NCBI RefSeq assembly: GCF_011777495.1 | Contig: NZ_JAATJS010000001.1 | Coordinates: 372,001-436,000, forward strand | From: Microvirga terricola | GTDB taxonomy: Bacteria > Pseudomonadota > Alphaproteobacteria > Rhizobiales > Beijerinckiaceae | DNA length: 64,000 nucleotides | Reading direction: 5' to 3' | Part shown: positions 18,005 to 26,856 of the stretch, one piece after another | Position numbering within the stretch: the first letter of the stretch is position 1 | Layout: every line of letters starts with the position of its first letter | Made by a program: the position numbers and the translations under genes | The notes under the pieces: model-generated | What the model saw: the letters and a program-made list of their open reading frames with translations, nothing else | Database searches by the model: none | What the model was told of the DNA's origin: nothing

Positions 18005-19405
18005 TCACACCCGCTTCACACCCCGGATCAACCATCCGCCGACACTGAAGAACACGATCAGCACGGCGGGCCCCGCGGCTTGCGTGCCGAAAACCCATGT
18101 CGCCGTCGCCACGGCAAGCGGGGCGAGGAAAGACGTGACCTTGCCGGATAGCGCCAGCAACCCGAAATAACGCCCCGCTTCCCGCGCGGGGACGAGACGC
18201 GCGAGCATGCTGCGCGAGGAGGCTTGCAACGGCCCCGCGACCGCGCCGATGACGAGGCCGAGCGCCAGAAACGCCTTTTCCGGCAGGCTGCCATAAAGCC
18301 CACCCGTGGACGGGTCGGTCGCGACGACGAAGAGAATGTGATCGCGCCCGAGCGACAACACGCCGAAGCAGACGAGGGACAGAACGACGATGGCGCCCTG
18401 GATCACCGGCTTTGCGCCGAAGGCGTCGTCGAGACGTCCGCCGATCAATGCGCCGATGGTGCCGGTGATGGTGAGCAGAATGCCGAAGACGCCGAGTTCC
18501 GTCGCCTCCCAGCCGAACACGCCCGCGCCATAGATGCCGCCAAAGGCGAAGAGCGCGACGAGTGCATCCTGATAGACCATGTTGGCGAGGAGGAAGCGGC
18601 CCACGCTCTCATGGCGGCGCGCATCGGCGATAGTGCTTTTGACCTGCACGAGGCCCTTCCGCGCCGCATCGCGCAAATTCACGCCCGTGCGCACGATGTC
18701 CGGTGTGAAGGCGAAGAGCGGAATGACGAAGAGCAGGAACCACACAGCCGAGAACGGCCCGGTGATGCGGTCGCCTTCACGCAAAGCCGGATCAAGCCCG
18801 AAGAGCGGCGTAAGGCCAAAAAACGTCCTCCCCGTCGTGCCGTCGGCGGCGAGGAAGCCGAGCACGATCACCAGCGAGACCAGCCCGCCGCAATAACCGA
18901 TGGCCCAACCCGTGCCGGAGAGCCGCCCGAACCGCTCCGGCGGCACGAGATGCGGGATCATGGCGTTGTTGAACACCGCCGCGACCTCGACCGCGACCGT
19001 GCCAATGGCAAAGCCGACAAGCGCGATGGGAATGGCGTAAGCTCCGCCCGGCGCGGCGTACCAGAGCGCGAAGGAACTCAAGACGAGAACGAGGCCGCAG
19101 CTCGCGATCCAGGGCTTCTTCGGGCCAGTTGCGTCGGCGATGGAGCCGAGCACAGGCGAGAGGAAAGCCAGCACCAGCCCCGCCGCTGCGGTCGCATAGC
19201 CCCAAAGGCTCTGCCCGGCGACCGGATCGGGCGCAAGCGTCGCGGCGAAATAGGGCGCGAAGACGAAGGTCGTGACCAACGTGAAGAAGGGCTGGCAGGC
19301 CCAGTCGAACAGGAGCCAGCCGAGAATCGCGCGGCGGGGAACGGCTTTCATCGGCGCGAGGGTGTCATCCCCGCCCCGCGACGACAAGGGCCGTTCCATG
19401 TTCAT
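18005..19405 (-). CDS. MFS transporter, UMF1 family (Atg22-like)
   Basis: 466 residues from the ATG at 19405, which overlaps the stop of the upstream dehydrogenase gene in ATGA (19402-19405); an alternative ATG at 19351 gives MKAVPRRAILGWLLFDWACQPFFTLVTTF, the typical N-terminus of UMF1 proteins. About twelve hydrophobic segments are visible. Atg22 in yeast exports amino acids from the vacuole; bacterial relatives are poorly characterised. The tight coupling to NAD-glutamate dehydrogenase suggests an amino-acid or related substrate, which is inference. Confidence 0.88.
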   Translation of the reverse strand: MNMERPLSSRGGDDTLAPMKAVPRRAILGWLLFDWACQPFFTLVTTFVFAPYFAATLAPDPVAGQSLWGYATAAAGLVLAFLSPVLGSIADATGPKKPWIASCGLVLVLSSFALWYAAPGGAYAIPIALVGFAIGTVAVEVAAVFNNAMIPHLVPPERFGRLSGTGWAIGYCGGLVSLVIVLGFLAADGTTGRTFFGLTPLFGLDPALREGDRITGPFSAVWFLLFVIPLFAFTPDIVRTGVNLRDAARKGLVQVKSTIADARRHESVGRFLLANMVYQDALVALFAFGGIYGAGVFGWEATELGVFGILLTITGTIGALIGGRLDDAFGAKPVIQGAIVVLSLVCFGVLSLGRDHILFVVATDPSTGGLYGSLPEKAFLALGLVIGAVAGPLQASSRSMLARLVPAREAGRYFGLLALSGKVTSFLAPLAVATATWVFGTQAAGPAVLIVFFSVGGWLIRGVKRV

Positions 19406-22400
19406 GCCCGCGCGAGATCGCCCAGGAGGCTCGCCGCCACGGTGACCTTCGACAGTGTCAGACCCGACGACACGATGCTGTCGACCGCGCTTCGGATGCG
19501 CACGACATCCGCGCCGCGCTTCTCGCTCCACGCGTTCACTGCTTCCGTTCCCGCGATGTTGAGCGCGGAGACTTCTGCCGTGAGATTGCGATGAGCGGAG
19601 GCGATGCCATCGATAGCGCGGTCGAGCGCGAGACGGTCGAAGTAATCGCTGACACTGATCTCCCGCGCCGCGCAGATGAGCGAGCCGAGACGGAAGGCCG
19701 TCTCCAGCGCAAAGTGCGTGCGCGCGATGTCGAGCACCGGCTTTCCGGTCTTCTGTGCGGTGAGCACGATGTCGGGCGCGGCGACGAGATCGGGCAATGC
19801 CGTGATACGACGCGCCAGAGCCTCGGGCACGCCCTCGTCGACGAGCGCCTTGATCCGCGCATCCCACGCCGCACGTTCCTCGTGCGAGAGGGACTTTTCG
19901 AGATTGCGCTCCACTTCCGCAATGCCGGCCTGATAGGCGCCGACGATAGCGTCGAGCGGCGTGTTGGCGAAATCGACATTGCGGATGAACCACACGATGC
20001 GGTTCATGAGCAGTTCCTGCAAATCGCCATAGAGACGAAGCTGGAGCTGTCCCGGCACCTTGCCGTCGAGTTCATCGATGGCTTGATTGAGATCGGCAAG
20101 GCCGAAGGCATCGCGGGTCGCCGCATAGGCCGCCGCGATGGTGGGCGCATCCGCGCCGGTCTGATCGACCAGTCGCGCCACCATGGTCGCGCCGCCACGA
20201 TTGATGATCGCATTGGCGAGCTGCGTTGCAATGATCTCGCGGCGCAGGCGATGGCTTGCAATGGCATCGGGGAAGCGCTCGCGCATCTCGGCGGGGAAAT
20301 AACGCTCCAGCTCCTTGCTGAGATACGGATCGTCCGGCACCGCGCTCTCGAGCAGTTCGTCGTGCAGCGAGAGCTTGGCATAAGCCAGCAGCACCGCGAG
20401 TTCCGGCCGTGTCAGGGCCTCGCCACGGCGGGCGCGCTCGGTGAGCGTCGCGTCGTCCGGCAGGTATTCGACCTTGCGGTTGAGACGGCCTTGGCCTTCG
20501 AGCATGTGCATCAGACGACGCGCGAAGCCGAGATCGCCCACGCCGCGCCGCTCGGAAAGCGAGAGCGCCAGCGTCTGCAGGTAGTTGTTGCGTAAGACGA
20601 GCTTGCCGACCTCGTCGGTCATGTCGACGAGAAGCGCATTGCGCGCCTCTTCAGTGAGGCGGCCGTCGCGCTCCGGCACGGTCAGCGCGATCTTGATATT
20701 CACTTCGACGTCCGAGGTGTTCACGCCCGCCGAATTGTCGATGGCGTCGGTGTTGAGGCGAACGCCGGCGCGCGCGGCTTCGATGCGCCCGCGCTGCGTC
20801 ATGCCGAGATTGGCGCCCTCGCCGATCACCTTGGCGCGCACGTCCGTCCCGGCGATGCGGATAGCATCGTTGGCGCGGTCGCCCACCTGCTCGTCAGTCT
20901 CAGTGGAGGCGCGGATATAGGTGCCGATGCCGCCGAACCAGAGCAGGCCGACTTGCGCCTTCAGGATCGCGGTCATCACCTCGGCGGGGGTCGCCTCCGC
21001 CGCGTCGAGGCCGAGAAGCGTGCGTACCTCTTCCGACAGCGCGATGGACTTTGCGCTGCGCGAGAAGACACCGCCACCCTTCGAGATCAGCGCCTTGTCA
21101 TAATCCTGCCAGCTCGAACGCGGCAGCTTGAACAGGCGTTCGCGCTCTACGTAGGACGTTTCGGCGTTCGGATTCGGATCGAGGAAGATATCGCGGTGGT
21201 CGAAGGCTACGACGACTTTGATGGCGCGCGACAGAAGCATGCCGTTGCCGAACACGTCGCCCGACATGTCGCCCACGCCCGCCACCGTCACCGGCTCCGA
21301 CTGGATATCGATGTCGATTTCGCGGAAATGACGCTTCACCGCTTCCCACGCGCCGCGTGCCGTGATGCCCATGCCCTTGTGGTCATAGCCCTGGCTGCCG
21401 CCCGAGGCGAAGGCATCGCCGAGCCAATGGCCCTTTTCGGCGGAGAGCTTGTTCGCAGTATCGGAGAAGGTCGCGGTGCCCTTGTCGGCGGCGACCACGA
21501 GGTAAGGATCGTCCCCGTCATGGCGCACCGTATCCGGCGGCGGCACCAAGGCGTCGTCGACGATGTTGTCGGTGAGTTGCAACAGGGTGCGCACGAAGAT
21601 GCGATAGCTCTCGGTGCCTTCCGCGAGCCAAGCCTGCCGGTCGCTTGCCGGAGGCAGCTGCTTCGGCACGAAGCCGCCCTTCGCGCCCACCGGCACGATG
21701 ACCGCGTTCTTGACCTGCTGCGCCTTGACGAGGCCGAGCACTTCCGTGCGGAAATCCTGCGGCCGGTCGGACCAGCGCAAGCCGCCGCGTGCCACCTTGC
21801 CGTAGCGCAGATGCACACCCTCGACGCGCGGCGAATAGACGAAGATCTCGAAGAGCGGCTTCGGCAGCGGGAGCCCTTCGACCTTCGCGCATTCGAACTT
21901 GAAGGCGATGGTCTGGCGCGGCAGGCCGTTGGCTTCGAGCTGGAAGAAGTTGGTGCGGATCGCCGCCTCAATGAGGTTGATGAAGCGGCGAAGAATCCGG
22001 TCGTCGTCGAGGCTGGTGACGGCCTTCAGGCGCTCCTCGATATCGGCACGGATTGCGGCTTGGCTCGCGGTCCGCTTCGCGTCCTGCTCGGTGCGGGGAT
22101 CGAAGCGGGCATAGAACAGCTCGACGATGCGGATCGCAATCGCGCTGTGGCGCGCGAGCGTGTCGGCGAGATAGTCCTGCGCGTAGGCAACCGGCACCTG
22201 GCGCAGATAACGCCCGAACGCGCGCACCATGGCGACGTCGCGCCAACCGAGCCCGGCTTCGAGCACGAGGCGGTTGAACGCATCCGATTCCGCAAGGCCC
22301 CGGAACAGGGCAAGCAACGCGGCCTCAATCAGATGTTGGATCGCATCGATGTCGATGGGCCCGCCGGTGGCGCGCTCCAGCGTCATGTCATGCAGCCAGA

Positions 22401-24237
22401 CGCGGCTCGCTTCAGGCGTGTCGGACAAGGCGACGCGATAGGTTCGCTCGTTCACCACCCGGAAGCCGAGGTTTTCCAGAAGCGGAACGCGCTCCGAGAG
22501 CGGCAGGGCGCTGCCGCGCGAAAACACCTTCAGGTGCACGCGCGCCTCGTCATTGCCCTCGCGGCGGTAGAGATCGACCGCGCGCGGACGGCTGTCGGAC
22601 AATTGTTCGAGAATGCCGACATCGACGATGGCCTGCTCGGCCCCAAATGCCTCACGATAGGCGGCGCTGAAGGCATCCGCATAGCGTGCGGCGAGCGCGC
22701 GGGCGCGCTGGCCGCCGACGGTGGCGTCGAGCTGATCGCGCAGCGCGTCGGCCCAGGTGCGCACGATGCCGGAAATGCCTTTTTCAAGCGTGTCGCGGCT
22801 GACCTGCGGGGTCTTGCCCTCGTCGCGGCCGATGATGAAATGCGTGCGAGAAAGCGGCCCTTCCGGATAGGTGGGATAGGACGCGGACACCCGGCCTTCA
22901 TAGGTGCTGGCCAGGAACTCGCCGATGCGGCGGCGAATGTTGGTGTCGTAACGATCCTTCGGCACGAAGACGAGAACCGAGACGAAACGGTCGAACTCAT
23001 CGACGCGCGCGAGCGCCCGCACCCGCGGACGCTCAGAGAGATTCATGACGTCGATGGCAAAATGATAAAGCGTTTCTTCGTCGATCTGGAACAGTTCGTC
23101 GCGCGGATAGCTTTCAAGCACGTTGCGAAGCGCGCGGCCCGCATAGCTTGCCGGGTCGAACCCGGCGCGCGCGATGACCTTCGCCACCTTGTGGCGCAGA
23201 TACGGCACTTCGCCGGTCGTGTTGGTGTAGGCGCTCGCCGTGAACAGGCCGACGATGCGCAGCTCACCCTGCAGGCGGCCGTCGTCGTCAAAAAGCTTCA
23301 CGCCGATATAGTCGAGATGCGCGCGGCGATGCACGCGGGATTTGACATTCGCCTTGGTGATGATGAGCGCCTTCGGGCGCGCCAGGAAATCGCGGATTTC
23401 CTGGGTGATCGCCACAAGCTCGCGGCCGCGGCGCAAAATGCGCACGGACGGATCGCGCAACAGGCCGAGGCCCGAGCCCTCCACCGGATCGGCGGCGGTG
23501 TCGCCGGCCGGGAAACGATATTCGCGCAACCCTAAGAAGGTGAAATTGTCCTCAGCGATCCAGTCGAGAAACGCGACCGCTTCCTTGATTTCGTCCTCGG
23601 GCAGCGGCGGGGAATGCAGGCGGTAGTTCTGCACCAATTCGGTGACGCGCGCCCGCATGCCGGGCCAGTCATGCACGGCCAGCGACACGTCCTGATGCAC
23701 GCGCCGCATCGCCTCGATCAGGCGCTTGCGCGCGTCCTGGTCGTCGATGCGCGGCAGATGGATGTGAATGAAGCTTTCGCGCTTCACGCCGACCCGCGCG
23801 GAGGCCGTGGCCTCACCGACCAAGCGGACCAGCGCGCCGCTGGAATCGCGTTCGACCGCGAGAATCGGATGCGCCACGAGCAGCGGCTCGTATCCTTCGT
23901 CGACAATTTCCGCGAGCGTCGAATCGAGCAGGAACGGCATGTTGTCGTTGACGATTTCGAGAACCGTCACGTCGTGATGGCGACCGCCACGCTCGACTTC
24001 GAGATCCACGAGGCGGAGATCCGTGCCGCCGCCGCTGCGCGGCGCCTTCAGGTGCTCGAACGCACTGGCGGCAAGCTCTGCAAGGGCCTGGGGAGAGTAG
24101 GAGGCAAGATCCTCGGGCGGAACGCGTCCGAAAAGGTCCTGCACGAAGGTCGAAGGAATGGCCTTGTGCCCGGCTTCCAGCACGGCGACGGCTTCCGCCG
24201 TCAGTTCGCCTCCGCTGGTCGGCGTTTCCAGCTTCAT
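19402..24237 (-). CDS. NAD-specific glutamate dehydrogenase, large (about 180 kDa) class
   Basis: 1611 residues from the ATG at 24237, preceded by GAGGATG; the frame extends to 24321 without similarity. N-terminal ACT-like regions (HDVTVLEIVNDNMPFLLDSTLAEI) precede the catalytic part, where PVGAKGGFVPKQLP carries the substrate-binding lysine and VGDMSGDVFGNGML plus KVIGEGANLGMTQRGRIE complete the dinucleotide domain. The enzyme deaminates glutamate to 2-oxoglutarate for catabolism. Members of this class are found in Proteobacteria including Caulobacter and Pseudomonas. It is the first gene of a two-gene unit with the UMF1 transporter. Confidence 0.96.
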   Translation of the reverse strand: MKLETPTSGGELTAEAVAVLEAGHKAIPSTFVQDLFGRVPPEDLASYSPQALAELAASAFEHLKAPRSGGGTDLRLVDLEVERGGRHHDVTVLEIVNDNMPFLLDSTLAEIVDEGYEPLLVAHPILAVERDSSGALVRLVGEATASARVGVKRESFIHIHLPRIDDQDARKRLIEAMRRVHQDVSLAVHDWPGMRARVTELVQNYRLHSPPLPEDEIKEAVAFLDWIAEDNFTFLGLREYRFPAGDTAADPVEGSGLGLLRDPSVRILRRGRELVAITQEIRDFLARPKALIITKANVKSRVHRRAHLDYIGVKLFDDDGRLQGELRIVGLFTASAYTNTTGEVPYLRHKVAKVIARAGFDPASYAGRALRNVLESYPRDELFQIDEETLYHFAIDVMNLSERPRVRALARVDEFDRFVSVLVFVPKDRYDTNIRRRIGEFLASTYEGRVSASYPTYPEGPLSRTHFIIGRDEGKTPQVSRDTLEKGISGIVRTWADALRDQLDATVGGQRARALAARYADAFSAAYREAFGAEQAIVDVGILEQLSDSRPRAVDLYRREGNDEARVHLKVFSRGSALPLSERVPLLENLGFRVVNERTYRVALSDTPEASRVWLHDMTLERATGGPIDIDAIQHLIEAALLALFRGLAESDAFNRLVLEAGLGWRDVAMVRAFGRYLRQVPVAYAQDYLADTLARHSAIAIRIVELFYARFDPRTEQDAKRTASQAAIRADIEERLKAVTSLDDDRILRRFINLIEAAIRTNFFQLEANGLPRQTIAFKFECAKVEGLPLPKPLFEIFVYSPRVEGVHLRYGKVARGGLRWSDRPQDFRTEVLGLVKAQQVKNAVIVPVGAKGGFVPKQLPPASDRQAWLAEGTESYRIFVRTLLQLTDNIVDDALVPPPDTVRHDGDDPYLVVAADKGTATFSDTANKLSAEKGHWLGDAFASGGSQGYDHKGMGITARGAWEAVKRHFREIDIDIQSEPVTVAGVGDMSGDVFGNGMLLSRAIKVVVAFDHRDIFLDPNPNAETSYVERERLFKLPRSSWQDYDKALISKGGGVFSRSAKSIALSEEVRTLLGLDAAEATPAEVMTAILKAQVGLLWFGGIGTYIRASTETDEQVGDRANDAIRIAGTDVRAKVIGEGANLGMTQRGRIEAARAGVRLNTDAIDNSAGVNTSDVEVNIKIALTVPERDGRLTEEARNALLVDMTDEVGKLVLRNNYLQTLALSLSERRGVGDLGFARRLMHMLEGQGRLNRKVEYLPDDATLTERARRGEALTRPELAVLLAYAKLSLHDELLESAVPDDPYLSKELERYFPAEMRERFPDAIASHRLRREIIATQLANAIINRGGATMVARLVDQTGADAPTIAAAYAATRDAFGLADLNQAIDELDGKVPGQLQLRLYGDLQELLMNRIVWFIRNVDFANTPLDAIVGAYQAGIAEVERNLEKSLSHEERAAWDARIKALVDEGVPEALARRITALPDLVAAPDIVLTAQKTGKPVLDIARTHFALETAFRLGSLICAAREISVSDYFDRLALDRAIDGIASAHRNLTAEVSALNIAGTEAVNAWSEKRGADVVRIRSAVDSIVSSGLTLSKVTVAASLLGDLARA

Positions 24238-24354
24238 GCGCACATCCTCGCTTATGATCGTTGCGGGGACCGTTCGCACAGACCCGCGACGGAAGCAACC
24301 ACAGCGTTCGATTCTGCACATTGAAGCGGCAGGGCGCTGCGGTGCACAAACGTT

Positions 24355-24705
24355 TTATGCTGCCCGAGCACGCTCCGACGACAGATTCATGTCGCCCCAT
24401 ACTTTGAGCGCCATGACCACCGGTTCAAGGGAGCGGCCTCTCTCCGACAGACGATATTCGACGCGCGGCGGAACTTCCGGATAGACCTTCCGGATGAGAA
24501 GCCCGTCGGCCTCCAGCTCGCGCAGCTGGTTGGTCAGCATGCGCTGCGTGACCGCCGGGATGAGCCGGCGGATCTCGTTGAAACGCAGCGTGCCGCCGAC
24601 GAGCAGCTTGTAGAGGATGATAACCTTCCACTTGCCGTCGATGAGGCTGAGCGTGGCCTCGACCGAGCAGCTGGACTGGGGCGGCTTCGCGTTTTTGCGC
24701 GGCAT
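24355..24705 (-). CDS. HxlR/DUF24 family winged-helix regulator
   Basis: 116 residues from the ATG at 24705. CSVEATLSLIDGKWKVIILYKLL (residues 13-35) is the family signature, with C13 at the position of the redox-sensing cysteine in HypR, YodB and QorR; RFNEIRRLIPAVTQRMLTNQLRELEADGLL is the winged helix. It is divergent from a medium-chain oxidoreductase 99 bases away, the same arrangement as qorR and qor2 in Corynebacterium glutamicum. The expected role is repression of that gene, relieved by quinones or aldehydes that modify the cysteine; this is inferred from relatives. Confidence 0.93.
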   Translation of the reverse strand: MPRKNAKPPQSSCSVEATLSLIDGKWKVIILYKLLVGGTLRFNEIRRLIPAVTQRMLTNQLRELEADGLLIRKVYPEVPPRVEYRLSERGRSLEPVVMALKVWGDMNLSSERARAA

Positions 24706-24804
24706 GACGGTATCCTTTTCGACACTATGTGCGTTTAAAGTGCGTTCTTGCAACAAAAAACCGTATCCGCAATCTGGTCTCCACCAGCAACAAGGAGACA
24801 GGCC
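24706..24804. promoter_or_regulatory. Divergent promoter region between the HxlR regulator and the oxidoreductase
   Basis: The 99-base gap contains two GTGCGTT half-sites (GTGCGTTTAAAGTGCGTT, about 24729-24746) and two copies of the GGTATCC/CGTATCC type motif near 24712 and 24768. Any of these could be the operator. An AAGGAG ribosome-binding site for the oxidoreductase is at 24792-24797. Confidence 0.4.
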
Positions 24805-25818
24805 ATGCGCGCCGTCGGCTACAAGACTTCGCTGCCCATCGACAAAGAGGCATCCCTCATCGATCTCGACCTGCCGCGCCCCGAGCCGACGGGGCGGGAC
24901 CTGCTGGTCGAGATCAAGGCAATCTCCGTGAATCCGGTGGATACGAAGGTCCGCCTGCGGGCGCAGCCGGAAGGGGATGCCGCCCGCATTCTCGGCTTCG
25001 ACGCAGCGGGCATCGTCAGCGCCGTTGGACCGGAGGCCTCGCTCTTCAAGCCGGGCGATTCGGTGTTTTACGCGGGCACCATCAACCGGCCCGGCACCAA
25101 TGCGGAATATCACCTCGTGGATGAACGCATCGTCGGCATGAAGCCGAAATCCCTGGACTTCCCGGCTGCTGCCGCCCTGCCCCTCACCAGCCTGACCGCT
25201 TATGAGACGCTGTTCGACCGCTTGGAGATCAAGCGTCCGGTGGTGGGCGCGGCAAAGGCCATCCTCATCGTCGGCGCGGCGGGCGGCGTCGGCTCCATGG
25301 CGATCCAGCTCGTGCGCCGGCTAACGGACCTGACGGTCATCGCCACTGCCTCGCGCCCCGACACCAAGGAATGGGTGAAGACGCTCGGCGCGCACCATGT
25401 CATCGATCATTCCCAGCCCATTGCACCACAGGTGAATGCGCTTGGCCTCGGCGCGCCCGGTTTCGTGTTTTCGATCACGCAAACGCCGACGCATTTTGCG
25501 GAGATTGCAGCGCTCATCGCGCCTCAGGGCCGCTTCGCGCTCATCGACGATCCCGGCGTCCTCGACGTCGCGCTCCTCAAGGGCAAGAGCGTCTCGCTGC
25601 ACTGGGAATCCATGTTCACGCGCTCGATCTTCCAGACCGCCGACATGCAGCGCCAGCACGACATTCTCAACGAGGTGTCGAGCCTTGTGGATGCAGGCAC
25701 GACCCGCACGACGATGGCCGAATCCTTCGGCGCGATCAACGCCGAGAATCTCAGGCGCGCGCACGCCTTCATCGAAAGCGGCAAGGCGCGCGGCAAGATC
25801 GTGCTGACGGGGTTTTGA
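24805..25818 (+). CDS. Medium-chain dehydrogenase/reductase, quinone oxidoreductase-like (ZADH)
   Basis: 337 residues from the ATG at 24805. LLVEIKAISVNPVDTKVR, ILGFDAAGIVSAVGPEASLFKPGDSVFYAG and the nucleotide motif ILIVGAAGGVGSMAIQLVRRL are typical of zinc-free quinone oxidoreductase or enone reductase members; no catalytic-zinc ligands or structural four-Cys cluster are seen. The likely reaction is NADPH-dependent reduction of quinones or enones. Control by the divergent HxlR gene fits an electrophile-detoxification role. Confidence 0.9.
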   Translation: MRAVGYKTSLPIDKEASLIDLDLPRPEPTGRDLLVEIKAISVNPVDTKVRLRAQPEGDAARILGFDAAGIVSAVGPEASLFKPGDSVFYAGTINRPGTNAEYHLVDERIVGMKPKSLDFPAAAALPLTSLTAYETLFDRLEIKRPVVGAAKAILIVGAAGGVGSMAIQLVRRLTDLTVIATASRPDTKEWVKTLGAHHVIDHSQPIAPQVNALGLGAPGFVFSITQTPTHFAEIAALIAPQGRFALIDDPGVLDVALLKGKSVSLHWESMFTRSIFQTADMQRQHDILNEVSSLVDAGTTRTTMAESFGAINAENLRRAHAFIESGKARGKIVLTGF

Positions 25819-25884
25819 CAATGACCTCCAACATTGCTCTCATCCAAAATGAATCGGTATTACAATCAATGAGAAGCCCCTATC

Positions 25885-26157
25885 GTGCCTCTTTATACGT
25901 ACATTGCCACCTTCAAAGGCAGCAGCTACGTCGCTCAAGATCGACGTAGCAATTTCACTGGGTTTGCTAAGAGTTGGAGCGCGGACCTTCCTCCCCACGC
26001 CCTGCCCGAATTAACGCCCAGCCTTAGAAACGAATTAGGTCGGAAGACACATTCCAGCCCTTTCGCTGAGGTGCCCAATCGAAAACACGTTTGGCGCAAA
26101 TCCCTGGACATCGGAGGCAGTGAATTCGTGGTTTACGCAATCCAAACCGAAGCGTGA
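25885..26157 (+). CDS. Possible small protein, 90 residues, unknown
   Basis: The frame starts at GTG 25885 and gives MPLYTYIATFKGSSYVAQDR followed by a polar, aromatic-containing sequence ending VVYAIQTEA. It looks protein-like (mixed beta pattern, no simple shadow of a neighbour), but there is no clear ribosome-binding site and an opposite-strand frame (26024-26437) overlaps it. G+C is lower than in the flanks. No family is recognised, and transfer from elsewhere is possible. Confidence 0.45.
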   Translation: MPLYTYIATFKGSSYVAQDRRSNFTGFAKSWSADLPPHALPELTPSLRNELGRKTHSSPFAEVPNRKHVWRKSLDIGGSEFVVYAIQTEA

Positions 26158-26475
26158 GGCTCTCGGGGACGTCCCTGCGCAAAAGAAGACCGCCTTTTGA
26201 GGGGCGGTCTGAACCTCGACTTAAAATTGGCCCGACCCATCGCAATGACCCGGAGGGCTGGGGGGCTGACGTGTCCGAATCAAGCGGCGAGCCGGGCCGT
26301 CGAGGCAACGTAAATGTTATCGTCATGTAGTGGGGCCACCACGCGGCACGATTACGGCAACAATAAGATTCGCCCAACGAGGCTGTGAATAGCGCTGGCG
26401 CATTGGGGTTGAATGAACCGCGCGACAGGCCCATCATGACAGACAGATGACAAGCTTCATCGGGAGGGAGGGCTC
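26158..26475. other. 318-base intergenic region with a leftward terminator and no convincing gene
   Basis: No ORF here is convincing. A short palindrome GGGACGTCCC lies near 26167. GGCCCGA near 26230 can pair with CCGGGCC near 26294, enclosing about 60 bases, and a terminator facing left follows at 26187-26210. Together they look like the 3' end of an untranslated leftward transcript. Confidence 0.4.
26187..26210 (-). terminator. Rho-independent terminator facing left
   Basis: AGACCGCC (26187-26194) pairs with GGCGGTCT (26203-26210). On the minus strand the stem is followed by TCTTTTGC, a uridine-rich tract, so it terminates leftward transcription. No annotated leftward gene lies just to its right. 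Confidence 0.55.
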
Positions 26476-26856
26476 ATGAGCGAAGGTGACGTCGCAGAGC
26501 CGTTGCGCAGCGGCGCGGCGCAGGGGCTGGCTTCCATTCTCCCCTTCCCCGCCGCGCCGAAACGGGTGTCCTTCGACCGGGCCGAGTTGCAGGTCATCCT
26601 TAATCTCTACGGGCGCATGGTCGCCGAGGGCGAGTGGCGCGACTACGCCATCGATTTCACGCCCGACAAGGCGGTCTTTTCCATCTACCGACGCACCTCC
26701 GAAGTGCCGCTCTATCGCATCGAGAAAGCCCCCCGCCTGGCACGCAAGCAGGGCGCTTATTCGGTCGTCGTGGCAAGCGGCCTGATCCTCAAGCGTGGTC
26801 ATGAGCTTGAGCGCGTGATTCGCGTGCTCGACAAGTTGCGGGTGGTGTCGAACTAG
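26476..26856 (+). CDS. DUF2794 family protein
   Basis: 126 residues. VSFDRAELQVILNLYGRMVAEGEWRDYAIDFTPDKAVFSIYRR (about residues 36-78) and YSVVVASGLILKRGHELERVIRVLDKKLR-like C-terminus match DUF2794, a cytoplasmic alphaproteobacterial family of unknown function. A GGGAGG ribosome-binding site precedes the ATG. Its TAG stop overlaps the convergent MFS gene's stop in the four bases CTAG (26853-26856). Confidence 0.9.
   Translation: MSEGDVAEPLRSGAAQGLASILPFPAAPKRVSFDRAELQVILNLYGRMVAEGEWRDYAIDFTPDKAVFSIYRRTSEVPLYRIEKAPRLARKQGAYSVVVASGLILKRGHELERVIRVLDKLRVVSN

Noticed and set aside
18224..19594. 456-codon rightward open frame across the UMF1 transporter
   Set aside because: Antisense to twelve clear membrane helices; extremely charged and of low complexity.
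20953..23535. 860-codon rightward open frame inside the NAD-glutamate dehydrogenase gene
   Set aside because: Antisense shadow of a highly conserved enzyme; the composition is Arg/Ala/Glu/Asp-rich with no motifs.
26024..26437. 137-codon leftward frame in the 26 kb gap
   Set aside because: Overlaps the 25885 frame, crosses a terminator hairpin (26187-26210) and shows no protein-like pattern; a noncoding RNA is more plausible.
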